Shown here: positions 8,900 to 17,632 of the stretch, piece by piece | Layout of the letters: the number at the start of each line of letters is the position of its first letter | How positions within the stretch are numbered: the first letter of the stretch is position 1 | NCBI RefSeq assembly: GCF_005280585.1 | Contig: NZ_SZVO01000005.1 | Location: forward strand, 268,272-332,271 | Direction of reading: 5' to 3' | Length of the DNA: 64,000 nucleotides | Origin: Dyadobacter frigoris | GTDB lineage: Bacteria; Bacteroidota; Bacteroidia; Cytophagales; Spirosomataceae | Notes under the pieces: generated by a model | What the model was told of the DNA's origin: nothing | Database searches by the model: none | Seen by the model: the letters and a program-made list of their open reading frames with translations, nothing else | Program-made: the position numbers and the translations under genes

Positions 8900-9925
8900 A
8901 TGAAAAATTCAAAAAGTATTTTCTGGGGTGGGATGCTCATCATCATTGGTATTTTCTGGTTGCTACGAAAGCTTGATATCTTTTTCTTTCACTGGGACGT
9001 TATTTTACCTTACTGGCCTGTGTTGCTTATTTTAGCAGGTATTTTGCTGATCCTGACTAATAAATATACTGCTGCCAGAGGGCTGGTCGGGTTATTAATT
9101 GTGCTAGCAGTTTTCGGTGGTTTGACCAGTCGCACCGGCCGTGTTTTTGACCGCCACAATGATAACTGGAATTTCAACTGGAATGATCATGATGACGACG
9201 ATGATGATAACGACCACGATGAAGACGACGGGGATAATGACGATGACAAAGATGATGATTATGAACAGGATAAAGAGCAAGGCTATAAAAAGCCGGTAAA
9301 TAATTCCTACCAATATGAAATGGAGGATTTTATTCAGAAAGCAAATTTCAATCTGGAAGGGGGCGCTGGTTCTTTTACACTAAAAGGAAATACGGATAAG
9401 CTTTTCGAAGCCGATACACGCTCTTCTGTTTTAGGATTTTTGTCAAATACTTCCATTAACAAACTGGCAAATTCTGCTACTGTTAACCTGAAAATGGAAG
9501 ATGGAAATGTTAAACTTCATAAAGGCGAATTGAGTAATAAAGCCGATATTGAACTTAACACCAAACCAATCTGGACAATAGATTTGGGTCTGGGCGCCGG
9601 AAGCGGAGATTTTGATCTAAGTAATTACAAAGTTGAAAATCTGAAAGTCAGTACCGGAGTAGCTGATCTGGATATTCGTTTGGGGGACAAACTCGATAAT
9701 TCAAATGTTAAAATTGATGCTGGTGTTGCTTCACTTGGACTGGAAATTCCAAGAACCGTAGGCTGTGAAATCAAACTGGACGGTGCTCTGAATATTACTT
9801 CTTTTGATGACCTTGAAAAAATAAATGATAAACTTTACCGCTCTCCGGGCTTCGATAAAGCGACAAAGAAAATCATGATTAACTTTGATGGAGGTTTGTC
9901 AAAAGTTAAAATAAGACGATACTAA
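8900..9925 (+). CDS. LiaF-like membrane protein with acidic linker and adhesin-like C-terminus
   Basis: 341 residues. Residues 1-75 carry three or four hydrophobic segments beginning with the same IFWGGMLIIIGIFWLL unit as the preceding gene. Residues about 85-130 are an extremely Asp-rich linker (runs such as DDDDDDNDHDEDDGD). The C-terminal 200 residues are a repetitive beta-solenoid-like domain (LNLEGGAGSFTLKGN, LGLGAGSGDFDLSNY, STGVADLDIRLGD, DAGVASLGLEIP) of the LiaF/DUF4097 cell-wall-antibiotic-response type. The acidic linker could bind divalent cations. It forms an operon with the two genes before it and ends at a strong terminator. Confidence 0.8.
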   Translation: MKNSKSIFWGGMLIIIGIFWLLRKLDIFFFHWDVILPYWPVLLILAGILLILTNKYTAARGLVGLLIVLAVFGGLTSRTGRVFDRHNDNWNFNWNDHDDDDDDNDHDEDDGDNDDDKDDDYEQDKEQGYKKPVNNSYQYEMEDFIQKANFNLEGGAGSFTLKGNTDKLFEADTRSSVLGFLSNTSINKLANSATVNLKMEDGNVKLHKGELSNKADIELNTKPIWTIDLGLGAGSGDFDLSNYKVENLKVSTGVADLDIRLGDKLDNSNVKIDAGVASLGLEIPRTVGCEIKLDGALNITSFDDLEKINDKLYRSPGFDKATKKIMINFDGGLSKVKIRRY

Positions 9926-9927
9926 TA

Positions 9928-9964
9928 AATCAAAAATCCTCCCAAATTGGGAGGATTTTTGATT
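9928..9964. terminator. Bidirectional rho-independent terminator
   Basis: The 16-bp arms (9928-9943, 9949-9964; core AAATCCTCCC / GGGAGGATTT) flank a five-base AAATT loop. Because the arms end in A and T runs, it can work in both directions. It ends the PspC/LiaF-like operon. It also rules out the upstream ATG at 9947 for the next gene. Confidence 0.9.
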
Positions 9965-9988
9965 CAACATTACACTGTTCAGAGGTTT

Positions 9989-10693
9989 ATGCAGGTTTAC
10001 AAAGTTCTTTTGTGTGTTATATTTTTTTTAATTCCTTTTTCAGTATCAGCTCAAAAAAAACAGCAGGATAAGATCTCGCCAATTGAACAGAAAATGCTTG
10101 ATCAGGGACTAGTTAACATTAAAACTCTAAATCCTGAAATCCTGGTTGAACTCAAATACGCAACTCCCGACAACTTCATGAAAAAGAATGTTTACGGAGA
10201 ACTAACTCATGCATACCTTCAGCCTGAAATGGCAAAAAAACTTTCCCGGGCAAGTTCATTTCTTCAACAGGAAAAACCTGATTTTAAATTACTGGTTTAT
10301 GATGCTGCCCGTCCAAATTCTGCACAATACAAACTTTGGGACGCATTGGATGATTTAAAAATCCCTCCGCGTTCGAAAACCCAATATGTGGCCGATCCTA
10401 AAATCGGTTCAAATCATAATTTCGGTTGCGCCATTGATCTCACGGTTGTTGATGAAAATCAAAAACCGCTTGACATGGGAACTTCCTATGACTTTTTTGG
10501 CCCACTCGCCTATCCTCGCTCCGAACAGGAAATGTTAAGACAAGGAAAACTTACATCGAAACAAATCGCTAACCGGAATATTCTCCGGAAAGCGATGATA
10601 AAGGCCGGATTTACTGTTAACACCACAGAATGGTGGCATTTTGACGGCATGTCTAAAAAGCAGGCGCGCGCAAAATACGGGATGATAAAATAA
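9989..10693 (+). CDS. D-alanyl-D-alanine dipeptidase (VanX-like, M15D)
   Basis: The ATG at 9989 is chosen over 9947 because the latter lies in the terminator stem and the former gives a clean signal peptide (MQVYKVLLCVIFFLIPFSVS, then AQ). The 234-residue protein has the M15D zinc site: His143 and Asp150 in GSNHNFGCAID, and Glu214/His217 in EWWHF. A conserved VYDAARP with its arginine near residue 108 is also present. It would cleave D-Ala-D-Ala in the periplasm, recycling or trimming peptidoglycan dipeptides. There are no VanH/VanA genes nearby, so a resistance role is not implied. Confidence 0.9.
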   Translation: MQVYKVLLCVIFFLIPFSVSAQKKQQDKISPIEQKMLDQGLVNIKTLNPEILVELKYATPDNFMKKNVYGELTHAYLQPEMAKKLSRASSFLQQEKPDFKLLVYDAARPNSAQYKLWDALDDLKIPPRSKTQYVADPKIGSNHNFGCAIDLTVVDENQKPLDMGTSYDFFGPLAYPRSEQEMLRQGKLTSKQIANRNILRKAMIKAGFTVNTTEWWHFDGMSKKQARAKYGMIK

Positions 10694-10846
10694 TTATTTC
10701 ATGGCTAACAAATTTGGAAAACCATTGGTCTCCCACCTTTTGGATTAAGACAACCCACCTCAGCTTTCCCCTTATTCAATAAAAATATTTATTTTTCATA
10801 GGGGTAAAATCCGTTCCGCTTGTCATGGTTAAAAGAAACTTAAACT

Positions 10847-11524
10847 GTGGCAGCAACCGCTCTTCTCAATCCGGATTTTATAATCGAAAGAGATTATCTA
10901 CTTTTGGCCGAAAAACAAAAGAAGAAAACTGTGCAAACTTCTGATCCGGAAATTGTTCAAGCTATAAGACGAGGAGATGAGGCTGCTTTCGAGCGGACTT
11001 TCCGTTTCTACTACCAGCGTTTATGCAATTATGCGAGTTCTTTGCTAAAAGATGCAGAGGATGCGGAAGAAATTGTGCAAACTGTTTTCATTACAATTTG
11101 GGAAAAAAGAGAAGATCTTGAAATTACACTTTCACTAAAATCATATTTATACCGCGCCGTTCATAATCATTGTCTGAACCGCTTCAAGCATGCTGCCGTA
11201 AAAGATGCTTACCGTGAATATTCAGTAAATTATTTACCTCAATCATACGAATCAGTTACAGAAGTTATTCATGCCGATGAGCTTTCTGAACGGATTGAAA
11301 AAGCGATACGAAAATTGCCTGAACAATGCCAGAAAGCATTTCGAATGAGCCGGTTTGAAGAACTGAAATACCAGGAAATCGCTGATCAGCTCAATATTTC
11401 AATCAAAACAGTTGAAAACCAGATCGGGAAAGCGCTCAAAATATTACGTACAGAACTGGCCGATTATCTGCCCTCTTTACTTTTGCTTGTTTATTTTTTA
11501 TATCAACAGTTAATCCAGCCGTAA
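10847..11524 (+). CDS. ECF RNA polymerase sigma factor
   Basis: Region 2 is seen in FRFYYQRLCNYASSLLKDAEDAEEIVQTVFITIWEKRE. Region 4 is seen in LPEQCQKAFRMSRFEELKYQEIADQLNISIKTVENQIGKAL. Together these make a standard ECF sigma of the Bacteroidota FecI-like group. No ATG is available: the frame starts at GTG 10847, and a second GTG at 10931 would remove a 28-residue leader not typical of the family, so the start is uncertain. A short hydrophobic tail follows region 4. It is three bases from the FecR gene and should be held by it. Confidence 0.92.
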   Translation: MAATALLNPDFIIERDYLLLAEKQKKKTVQTSDPEIVQAIRRGDEAAFERTFRFYYQRLCNYASSLLKDAEDAEEIVQTVFITIWEKREDLEITLSLKSYLYRAVHNHCLNRFKHAAVKDAYREYSVNYLPQSYESVTEVIHADELSERIEKAIRKLPEQCQKAFRMSRFEELKYQEIADQLNISIKTVENQIGKALKILRTELADYLPSLLLLVYFLYQQLIQP

Positions 11525-11526
11525 CC

Positions 11527-12573
11527 ATGAACAATTCTCATGACAACATTTCGGATGAGCTGTTAGCACGCTTCCTGGCCGAAACTGCTACTCCGGCGGA
11601 AATTGTCGAAGTAAAAAACTGGCTGAAAAGCGCTCCCGAAAATCAAAAAGAACTCGCCGCTTTTGAAATACTTTGGGAGAAAACCGCAGAGTTAAAAATT
11701 AATCATATCAAGGTTGATACCGATGCAGCCTGGAATAAGGTTCGTTTGCAAATGAAAACGAACAATACCGAATCAGAACATTTAACTGAAAAATATACAG
11801 GTTCTAATCAGGAAACGATTACCAGAGAATTGCCAGTAAAAAAACAATTCTTATTTCCGGTGTGGATCGCAGCGGCTGTTTCGGTTACTATCCTGGCTTT
11901 TGGCTGGTTTATATTTAAGACTGAATGGAATAATAATTCTGAACAAATTAAGGTCGCGACGACAAACAATACCGGCGAAACAACTTTGCCGGATGGAACC
12001 AAAATATTTTTAAATTACAATTCATCAATAAGCTATCCTGAAAATTTTTCGGGTGATATACGTTCAGTTGCTTTAAAAGGCGAGGCATTTTTCGATGTAA
12101 AACCAGACGCCTCTCATCCTTTTGTAATCGACGCCAATGGAACTCAGGTTCGGGTTTTGGGAACATCTTTTAACGTTAAGGCTTACAAAAAAGAACTTGT
12201 TCGGGTAGATGTAAAAACCGGAAAGGTACGGGTTTCCAAAAACGATAAAAAGATTGAACTCGTGAAGGGACAAAGTGCGGAAGTGTTGAACGACACGCTC
12301 AAAAGTATGCGCGCCGATGTAAATATTATGGGCTACAAAACGCAGGTTTTCGATTTTAACGCTACAAATCTGGGTGATGTTGTGAATACGTTGCGGGAAG
12401 GTTATCACTCCGATATTCGTTTATCTAATTTAAAACTTGCGCGGTGCAGGTTAACCATCAGTTTCCGGAAAGAACCGCTTGACGCGACTTTGTCAGTCAT
12501 TGCGGAAACACTGGAATTACATTTACGAAAAGATGGGAAAATATATTGGCTGGAAGGGAAAGGGTGCCAGTAA
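11527..12573 (+). CDS. FecR-type anti-sigma factor
   Basis: 348 residues. An N-terminal cytoplasmic sigma-binding segment is followed by one membrane helix (about residues 107-130, FPVWIAAAVSVTILAFGWFI). Then come the periplasmic FecR domain (TTLPDGTKIFLNYNSSISYPE to GQSAEVL) and the C-terminal DUF4974 domain typical of Bacteroidota FecR proteins. It should sequester the sigma factor encoded immediately upstream until a signal arrives from the outer membrane. The STN-domain gene that follows is the obvious candidate partner. Confidence 0.93.
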   Translation: MNNSHDNISDELLARFLAETATPAEIVEVKNWLKSAPENQKELAAFEILWEKTAELKINHIKVDTDAAWNKVRLQMKTNNTESEHLTEKYTGSNQETITRELPVKKQFLFPVWIAAAVSVTILAFGWFIFKTEWNNNSEQIKVATTNNTGETTLPDGTKIFLNYNSSISYPENFSGDIRSVALKGEAFFDVKPDASHPFVIDANGTQVRVLGTSFNVKAYKKELVRVDVKTGKVRVSKNDKKIELVKGQSAEVLNDTLKSMRADVNIMGYKTQVFDFNATNLGDVVNTLREGYHSDIRLSNLKLARCRLTISFRKEPLDATLSVIAETLELHLRKDGKIYWLEGKGCQ

Positions 12574-12615
12574 CTGCTACCCATTACACTAACCCGGCAA
12601 TAAATTCCTAATGCG

Positions 12616-14418
12616 TTGAAAACATTTTACTATATATTTTCTTTAATTCTTATTGGTTTCTTAACCTCGGTTTCTTCGAAAGTCCAGGCTCAGGAATTGT
12701 TGGAAAAACGCATTTCTATTCGTGTAACGAATCAGTCTCTTGATAATGTTTTACGACAAATAGAAAATCTTGGCGGATTCAGCTTTTCCTATAATCCGGA
12801 TATTGTTGAAATCAAAAGCCGGGTTTCTATTAATGCAGTAAACCAAAGTGTGAGGGAAATTCTCAATGAATTATTTAAGGGAAAAGTGATTTTCCGGGAG
12901 CGGCACAAGTATATTATTTTACTTCGAAATACAAAAAAGGAAGAAGAAACACCTCTCAATTTTAATTTAAACGGATATATCATCAACAAAAAAACAGGTG
13001 AAAAACTTGCTAACGCCAGTATTTATGAACCTGTTACGCTGGCTTCAACAATAAGTAATCAATACGGATACTACCGGATCCGCTTGCCAACCACACCGTC
13101 TTCCGTACGTCTGGAAATTCGCAAAGATCAATTCATTGGCCAATCAGTGATTATTTCAAACCGAAAAAATACCTATTTGCCGATACAATTAAACCCGGAT
13201 ACGATTAAAGCACTGACCTTTAGGCAATTAAATATCGTTACCAAATCGGACACACTCAACAGTCCCAGGATAAAAATTCCTCAATTTGAATATACTACAA
13301 CGATTTATGTATCATCCGATACCATTATAGAAACAGATTCTCTTCCTTTACAAAACAAATTACGGGTTACCTATCAACGTGTTCGCAAGGATTTTAGCAG
13401 CGCCTTTGCCTCTGCGAAACAAGCCATCAATACAAAAAATATTACGGATACTTTATACCGGCCGGTTCAATCATCCATTCTACCTTTTATCAGTACCAAC
13501 CGGGAGCTTAGCGGAAACGTTGTAAATGATTTTTCATTCAACGTTTTTGCCGGTTATTCACTGGGCACTAATAAATTGGAAATCGGAGGATTGTTTAATG
13601 CGGATCGGGGACATGTTAAGGGAGTCCAGCTTGCAGGAATCGGCAATTTTGTTGGCAATAATGTCACGGGCTTTCAATATGCGTCGGCACTTAACGTTGT
13701 AATGGGAAATGTTAAAGGGCTGCAATATTCTACTTTATTAAATTTTACAGGAGGTAACTTTAAAGGCGTACAATGGGCTGGTATAGGCAATGTAATGCTT
13801 GGAGAGTTACATGGCTGGCAAATTTCTGGCGGATATAATTATGCCAAAAAAGTAAAAAGCGGCCACCAGCTTAGTGCCGTCAACTATGCCGATTCATCAG
13901 CAACCACCTCAATTGGCCTTTTTAGCTATATCCGAAAAAACGGTTATCGCAGGTATGAAGTTTCCTCGGACGAATTCAACTACTTCAATACCACATTTAA
14001 AACAGGCATGAATGCGTTTTACAATATTTTCACCATAGGTTTTAACTGGAAAATTGCCAACAAACCCTTCGGAAGTATAGGTTACGGATTTGGAACGGCT
14101 GCCAATTTGGGCCGTGGCTGGATGTTCAATGCCGATATTACAGCCAACGCCGTTGCCATTGATAAGGTAAATCTAAAAAGTCACAATGCCGCAGGTTTGT
14201 TTCGTCTGACCACAGGCATTGAAAGAACAACGGGTAAACGCTTTTCCATTGCCTTTGGTCCTTCTTTAAACTTACTGACCGGAAATGAATTAGGAACTTC
14301 TTATGATACCCGGAAACTTTTGTCTACGTTTTGGCTTGGAGGAAAACCGGGACATACCAGAAAAAATTATGGTTGGATAGGTTTTCAAGTGGCCGTAAGA
14401 TTTCGGGATAAATTGTAA
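12616..14418 (+). CDS. STN-domain protein with surface repeats, probable signal partner of the sigma/FecR pair
   Basis: 600 residues. Start is TTG at 12616; the nearby ATG at 12611 runs into TGA at once. A signal peptide ends at VQAQE. Residues about 28-105 are a secretin/TonB short N-terminal (STN) domain. Residues about 117-195 are a carboxypeptidase-regulatory-like beta domain (NGYIINKKTGEKLANASIY, NQYGYYRI). The C-terminal half is not a TonB-dependent receptor: there is no plug domain. It consists of repeated turns such as GVQLAGIGNFVG, GLQYSTLLNFTGG and GVQWAGIGNVMLG, as in LA_2272-type surface-repeat proteins, and then a small barrel-like region. It probably relays an outer-surface signal to FecR. 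Confidence 0.75.
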   Translation: MKTFYYIFSLILIGFLTSVSSKVQAQELLEKRISIRVTNQSLDNVLRQIENLGGFSFSYNPDIVEIKSRVSINAVNQSVREILNELFKGKVIFRERHKYIILLRNTKKEEETPLNFNLNGYIINKKTGEKLANASIYEPVTLASTISNQYGYYRIRLPTTPSSVRLEIRKDQFIGQSVIISNRKNTYLPIQLNPDTIKALTFRQLNIVTKSDTLNSPRIKIPQFEYTTTIYVSSDTIIETDSLPLQNKLRVTYQRVRKDFSSAFASAKQAINTKNITDTLYRPVQSSILPFISTNRELSGNVVNDFSFNVFAGYSLGTNKLEIGGLFNADRGHVKGVQLAGIGNFVGNNVTGFQYASALNVVMGNVKGLQYSTLLNFTGGNFKGVQWAGIGNVMLGELHGWQISGGYNYAKKVKSGHQLSAVNYADSSATTSIGLFSYIRKNGYRRYEVSSDEFNYFNTTFKTGMNAFYNIFTIGFNWKIANKPFGSIGYGFGTAANLGRGWMFNADITANAVAIDKVNLKSHNAAGLFRLTTGIERTTGKRFSIAFGPSLNLLTGNELGTSYDTRKLLSTFWLGGKPGHTRKNYGWIGFQVAVRFRDKL

Positions 14419-14420
14419 GG

Positions 14421-14537
14421 TTTTAAGATTTCACGCAAAGCAGAAAAGTTAAAACGCAAGAGCGCAAAGTTTTAAATCTCTGCGCCCTTTGCGTTTTTTT
14501 ACCTTTGCGGACTTTGCGTGAAATCTTTATCTTAAAA
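14421..14537. repeat. Inverted repeat of ACGCAAAG units at a convergent gene junction
   Basis: GATTTCACGCAAAG (14427-14440) is the exact complement of CTTTGCGTGAAATC (14512-14525). Inner CGCAAAG/CTTTGCG units pair again. The stop codon of nadE lies in the right arm. Placed between two convergent genes, it probably acts as a bidirectional transcript-end hairpin and resembles repeats scattered in Bacteroidota genomes. Confidence 0.7.
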
Positions 14538-16565
14538 TCCAATTCGACCTCTCCCATATCTCCCTCTATTCCCATCCGCATAGTGCCGAAGCTCTTCAAG
14601 TTCTTTTTCAAATCCACCCGACAGAATAGGGAAACGGCACCAGGAACGCGGATCAAGATTTAAATCATCCAAGTGAAAAGATGGCGCATAACGCTCACGT
14701 TTCCACTGATTCCGGCTCCATAATTTGAAAAAGCGTTCCGTCCAGCCTAGGATCTGAGATTCGGAATAAACATCTTTGTAACGAACTACGACGTTTTTGT
14801 AACAATCAACCGGCGATTTTTTATCACGTATTGCTACTTTTTCCAACGCATCCAGAAAATCGTAAGGCATCAGATCGGCTTCATCCGTTTGGTTTAATTC
14901 CAATGGACGAAGTTCCGCTGTCGGCTGTAAGGAATTCACTTTTTTCAATCCCTCAATCCGGATGTGCTTTCCTTTTACTTCACAACCCACCGTTTCCAGC
15001 CAGCGCAGCCATTGGCGCAGATAATGTTTATCAATTCCGGCAAGCGGACTGATACTTCCGGCCGTGTCGCCATCCATCGTCGCATAACCGACTGCGACTT
15101 CGGAACGGTTTGAAGTGGCCAAAAGTAAATGATTTGACAAATTGGTAAGCAACCAGACACCCGGAGCACGAACTCTCGCCTGAATGTTCTGCAAAGCTAT
15201 ATCATCGGTTCGCCAGGACAATTGTCTGCCAATCTGTTCTTCGATCAAACTTTTATAGGTTTCAACCAGGCCGTTTATATTGATATTATAAAAAGTAGAA
15301 CCAATAGATTCGGCAAGAGACTGTGCCGATTCCAGCGTATCATTCGAGCTATTTTCTGTTCTCTGATAAATGTTATGTACCAAAGCAAGTGCCAAATCCT
15401 CCTCCGTTTTTGCCGAATGGATTTCCTTTATGTAAGAAAGTTTTTCCTTGAAACGCTGCAAACCAATACTCTCATCAGCCAAACGAATCATCAAACCGCA
15501 TAAGGCCGTACAAGCACAGGAATCTGCACCCCCGGAAAGAGAAATTGTAAATCCGTTTGACCTACTTTTTCTCAGATAATCAAAAAGCCCGAGCGACACA
15601 GCACGTGCAAATTCTTCTTCTTTCAACGCACCTCCTTTCTCAAAAGCTTCCAATTCCGCTATTTGCTGCGGCACAGGATCGATTTCCGGAAAATCAAAAC
15701 GAGCTGACACGCGCCAGGTTTTATCTTTTATTGACGAAGAGATTTTATTTTGAAGCTGATTTAAACGGGTATTGTCAGTATCAACAACAGCTGTAATGAT
15801 CAAATGATCTTCATAACTGAAACGATCACTGGTAACCAGCATTTCACCATTGGAAGCAATCATCGCATCGCCATCATAAATAGCTCTTCCGGCTTCATTT
15901 CCTAATAAATTGGTATAAATATAACTGCAACCAAAAGATCTGGAACCGTCCAGAACAAGTCTTTCACGAGTCATAAATTTATGGAAAGCAAAGTGACTTG
16001 CACTTGGATTCAGAATAATATCAACACCTCTTTCGTAATGACGACGGCCCGGACGGTTGGAAACCCAGGCATCTTCACAAATTTCAAACCCGATCCTTAC
16101 GCCTGAAAGATCAAAAATAATATCGCCAATTGGATATAACATTTGGTCGATTTCGATACTTTCTACCAAACCGGCCGGCCAGGGACGAAACCAGCGGGCT
16201 TCGTAATGAATTCCGTTATTAGCCAGATTTTGCTTGCAATAAAAACCAATAATCTGTTTGTTCGCAATCAGACAAGCCGTGTTATACAAACTGTTGTTAT
16301 GACGGACCGGCAAACCTACCGCAACAATAATTCCAGCTGTTTCACTTACAATCTCATGCAGACATTTCAGTGCTTGTTCCGCCAGATCTGCTGCGAAAAA
16401 ATAGTCTTCACAACCATAACCGGATATGCATAATTCAGGCAAACAAATCAGGCTTACATCCTGCTTTTTGGCCTCTCCAATCGCCTGAATAATATGTTTC
16501 GTATTGGATTCCCACGCCATCGGTGTCTGATTTACTACACCTGAAGCTACTTTTATAAATGACAT
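14532..16565 (-). CDS. nadE: Glutamine-dependent NAD(+) synthetase
   Basis: 677 residues in two domains. Residues 1-280 are a nitrilase-type glutaminase with the Glu-Lys-Cys triad: Glu44 in LPELCISGYG, Lys111 in FYCKQNLANNG and Cys163 in FEICEDAWV. From residue about 320 comes the NAD synthetase ATP-pyrophosphatase domain with the PP-loop SLSGGADS (342-349) and the SNRSEVAVGYATMDGD motif. It converts deamido-NAD, ATP and glutamine to NAD in the cytoplasm. Length is normal for the two-domain form. It stands alone, convergent with the STN gene. Confidence 0.96.
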   Translation of the reverse strand: MSFIKVASGVVNQTPMAWESNTKHIIQAIGEAKKQDVSLICLPELCISGYGCEDYFFAADLAEQALKCLHEIVSETAGIIVAVGLPVRHNNSLYNTACLIANKQIIGFYCKQNLANNGIHYEARWFRPWPAGLVESIEIDQMLYPIGDIIFDLSGVRIGFEICEDAWVSNRPGRRHYERGVDIILNPSASHFAFHKFMTRERLVLDGSRSFGCSYIYTNLLGNEAGRAIYDGDAMIASNGEMLVTSDRFSYEDHLIITAVVDTDNTRLNQLQNKISSSIKDKTWRVSARFDFPEIDPVPQQIAELEAFEKGGALKEEEFARAVSLGLFDYLRKSRSNGFTISLSGGADSCACTALCGLMIRLADESIGLQRFKEKLSYIKEIHSAKTEEDLALALVHNIYQRTENSSNDTLESAQSLAESIGSTFYNININGLVETYKSLIEEQIGRQLSWRTDDIALQNIQARVRAPGVWLLTNLSNHLLLATSNRSEVAVGYATMDGDTAGSISPLAGIDKHYLRQWLRWLETVGCEVKGKHIRIEGLKKVNSLQPTAELRPLELNQTDEADLMPYDFLDALEKVAIRDKKSPVDCYKNVVVRYKDVYSESQILGWTERFFKLWSRNQWKRERYAPSFHLDDLNLDPRSWCRFPILSGGFEKELEELRHYADGNRGRYGRGRIGF

Positions 16566-16782
16566 AATTATTAATCCGGTTTGTGGTCTGCAATTTGGGC
16601 TTTACAATTCTAATTGTCTGCCAACATAACAAAAAAAAGATAAGAAGAATTAAATCAACCGTAATGAATAAAAAAAATGGAAAATAGGGCCAGCCATTTG
16701 ATATAAATAATTATAACAAATAGAATAATAATTACAAAATGTTTATTTTTATAACCGTTAATTTCACTAACCTTTAACACTT

Positions 16783-17421
16783 ATGAAACAGTCACTATGT
16801 TTACTTTACATTTTGTTTTTTTTGAGTGTAACGCTTTCGTGCACTAACGAAAAACCAGAACTAAAAAAAACAGCATTAACAAAGGAGGAAGTCCTTAATT
16901 TAATTCAGTCGCAAATCCTTTACGTTACCAAAATTGAAAGAAAAGCCGGCAATGAAACCGTTGATTTAACAAATTTGCCCGAATTTGACCTCTACCGGAA
17001 AAGTGTGTTTTTTACTTTTCGACAAGGATATATTCTTATTTTATCGGGGAGTGAAATACCAAATACTAAATATCCTGCGTCAGCAAAAACGTTTTCTTTC
17101 TCAATTAAAATTCCACTGCCTTTAAACCTCGAATATTATTGGGACGACGCAGCCGGAACTGTTGTTACAAAGAGCAATGTAGGATCAAGTACCATTCCTA
17201 TCCCGTTTGAGAACCCTGCAAAACTTGATCTGGCAAGTATTATTAGCTATACCACACTCGAAGCAGCCCAGGTCGCTTCCACACCACCCAGTCTAAAATT
17301 TACGGTGGATCTCACAGATCCAAAACTTGGCCCGGTAACTTACTCATATACTTTGAAACCGGTTTGGTCATATGAAAAAGCTGGTGACGTGCCAAACTAT
17401 TATAACTTCGTGGTGTTTTAG
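16783..17421 (+). CDS. Putative lipoprotein of unknown function
   Basis: 212 residues with a lipoprotein signal (LLYILFFLSVTLSC, Cys20). The mature part is beta-rich and contains no motif I recognise. Length and signal suggest a periplasmic or outer-membrane-anchored protein. It is flanked by an AT-rich stretch upstream (16566-16782, no other feature seen) and its own terminator downstream, so it is probably monocistronic. Confidence 0.65.
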   Translation: MKQSLCLLYILFFLSVTLSCTNEKPELKKTALTKEEVLNLIQSQILYVTKIERKAGNETVDLTNLPEFDLYRKSVFFTFRQGYILILSGSEIPNTKYPASAKTFSFSIKIPLPLNLEYYWDDAAGTVVTKSNVGSSTIPIPFENPAKLDLASIISYTTLEAAQVASTPPSLKFTVDLTDPKLGPVTYSYTLKPVWSYEKAGDVPNYYNFVVF

Positions 17422-17477
17422 ATAAAAATTGCTTTTTTGATAATCTTGAAATAAAATACTGTATTGAAGAAAAATGA

Positions 17478-17505
17478 GATCAGCCAACAACGGCTGATCT
17501 TTTTT
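17478..17505 (+). terminator. Rho-independent terminator
   Basis: GATCAGCC (17478-17485) and GGCTGATC (17492-17499) form a perfect stem around AACAAC, followed by TTTTTT. It lies 56 bp after the lipoprotein stop codon. Confidence 0.92.
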
Positions 17506-17592
17506 GTTAAAAACCTGTAAAATCAATTTTATTTTCAATACAAAAAGTTACCGATCATCGATGCCGTTTTCATCACGCTATATTTTTTTACC

Positions 17593-17600
17593 TACTTTTG
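17593..17600 (+). promoter_or_regulatory. Bacteroidota -7 promoter box (TACTTTTG)
   Basis: TACTTTTG matches TAnnTTTG and is 33 bp upstream of an in-frame TTG at 17633. If it is used, the ATG at 17561 cannot be the start of the permease gene. Confidence 0.5.
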
Positions 17601-17632
17601 CAGATACATACATTTTAACCAGTCCGATTTCT

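Noticed and set aside
9947..9988. Upstream ATG for the VanX-like gene
   Set aside because: It lies in the stem of the preceding terminator, and the ATG at 9989 gives a proper signal peptide.
9989..10693. Vancomycin-resistance function for the VanX-like gene
   Set aside because: There are no VanH, VanA or two-component genes nearby. Periplasmic M15D dipeptidases are common in peptidoglycan turnover.
17504..17632. Longer N-terminus of the LolC/E-like permease from TTG 17504 or ATG 17561
   Set aside because: 17504 overlaps a terminator T-tract and 17561 precedes a TAnnTTTG box. The added residues are not seen in the family.
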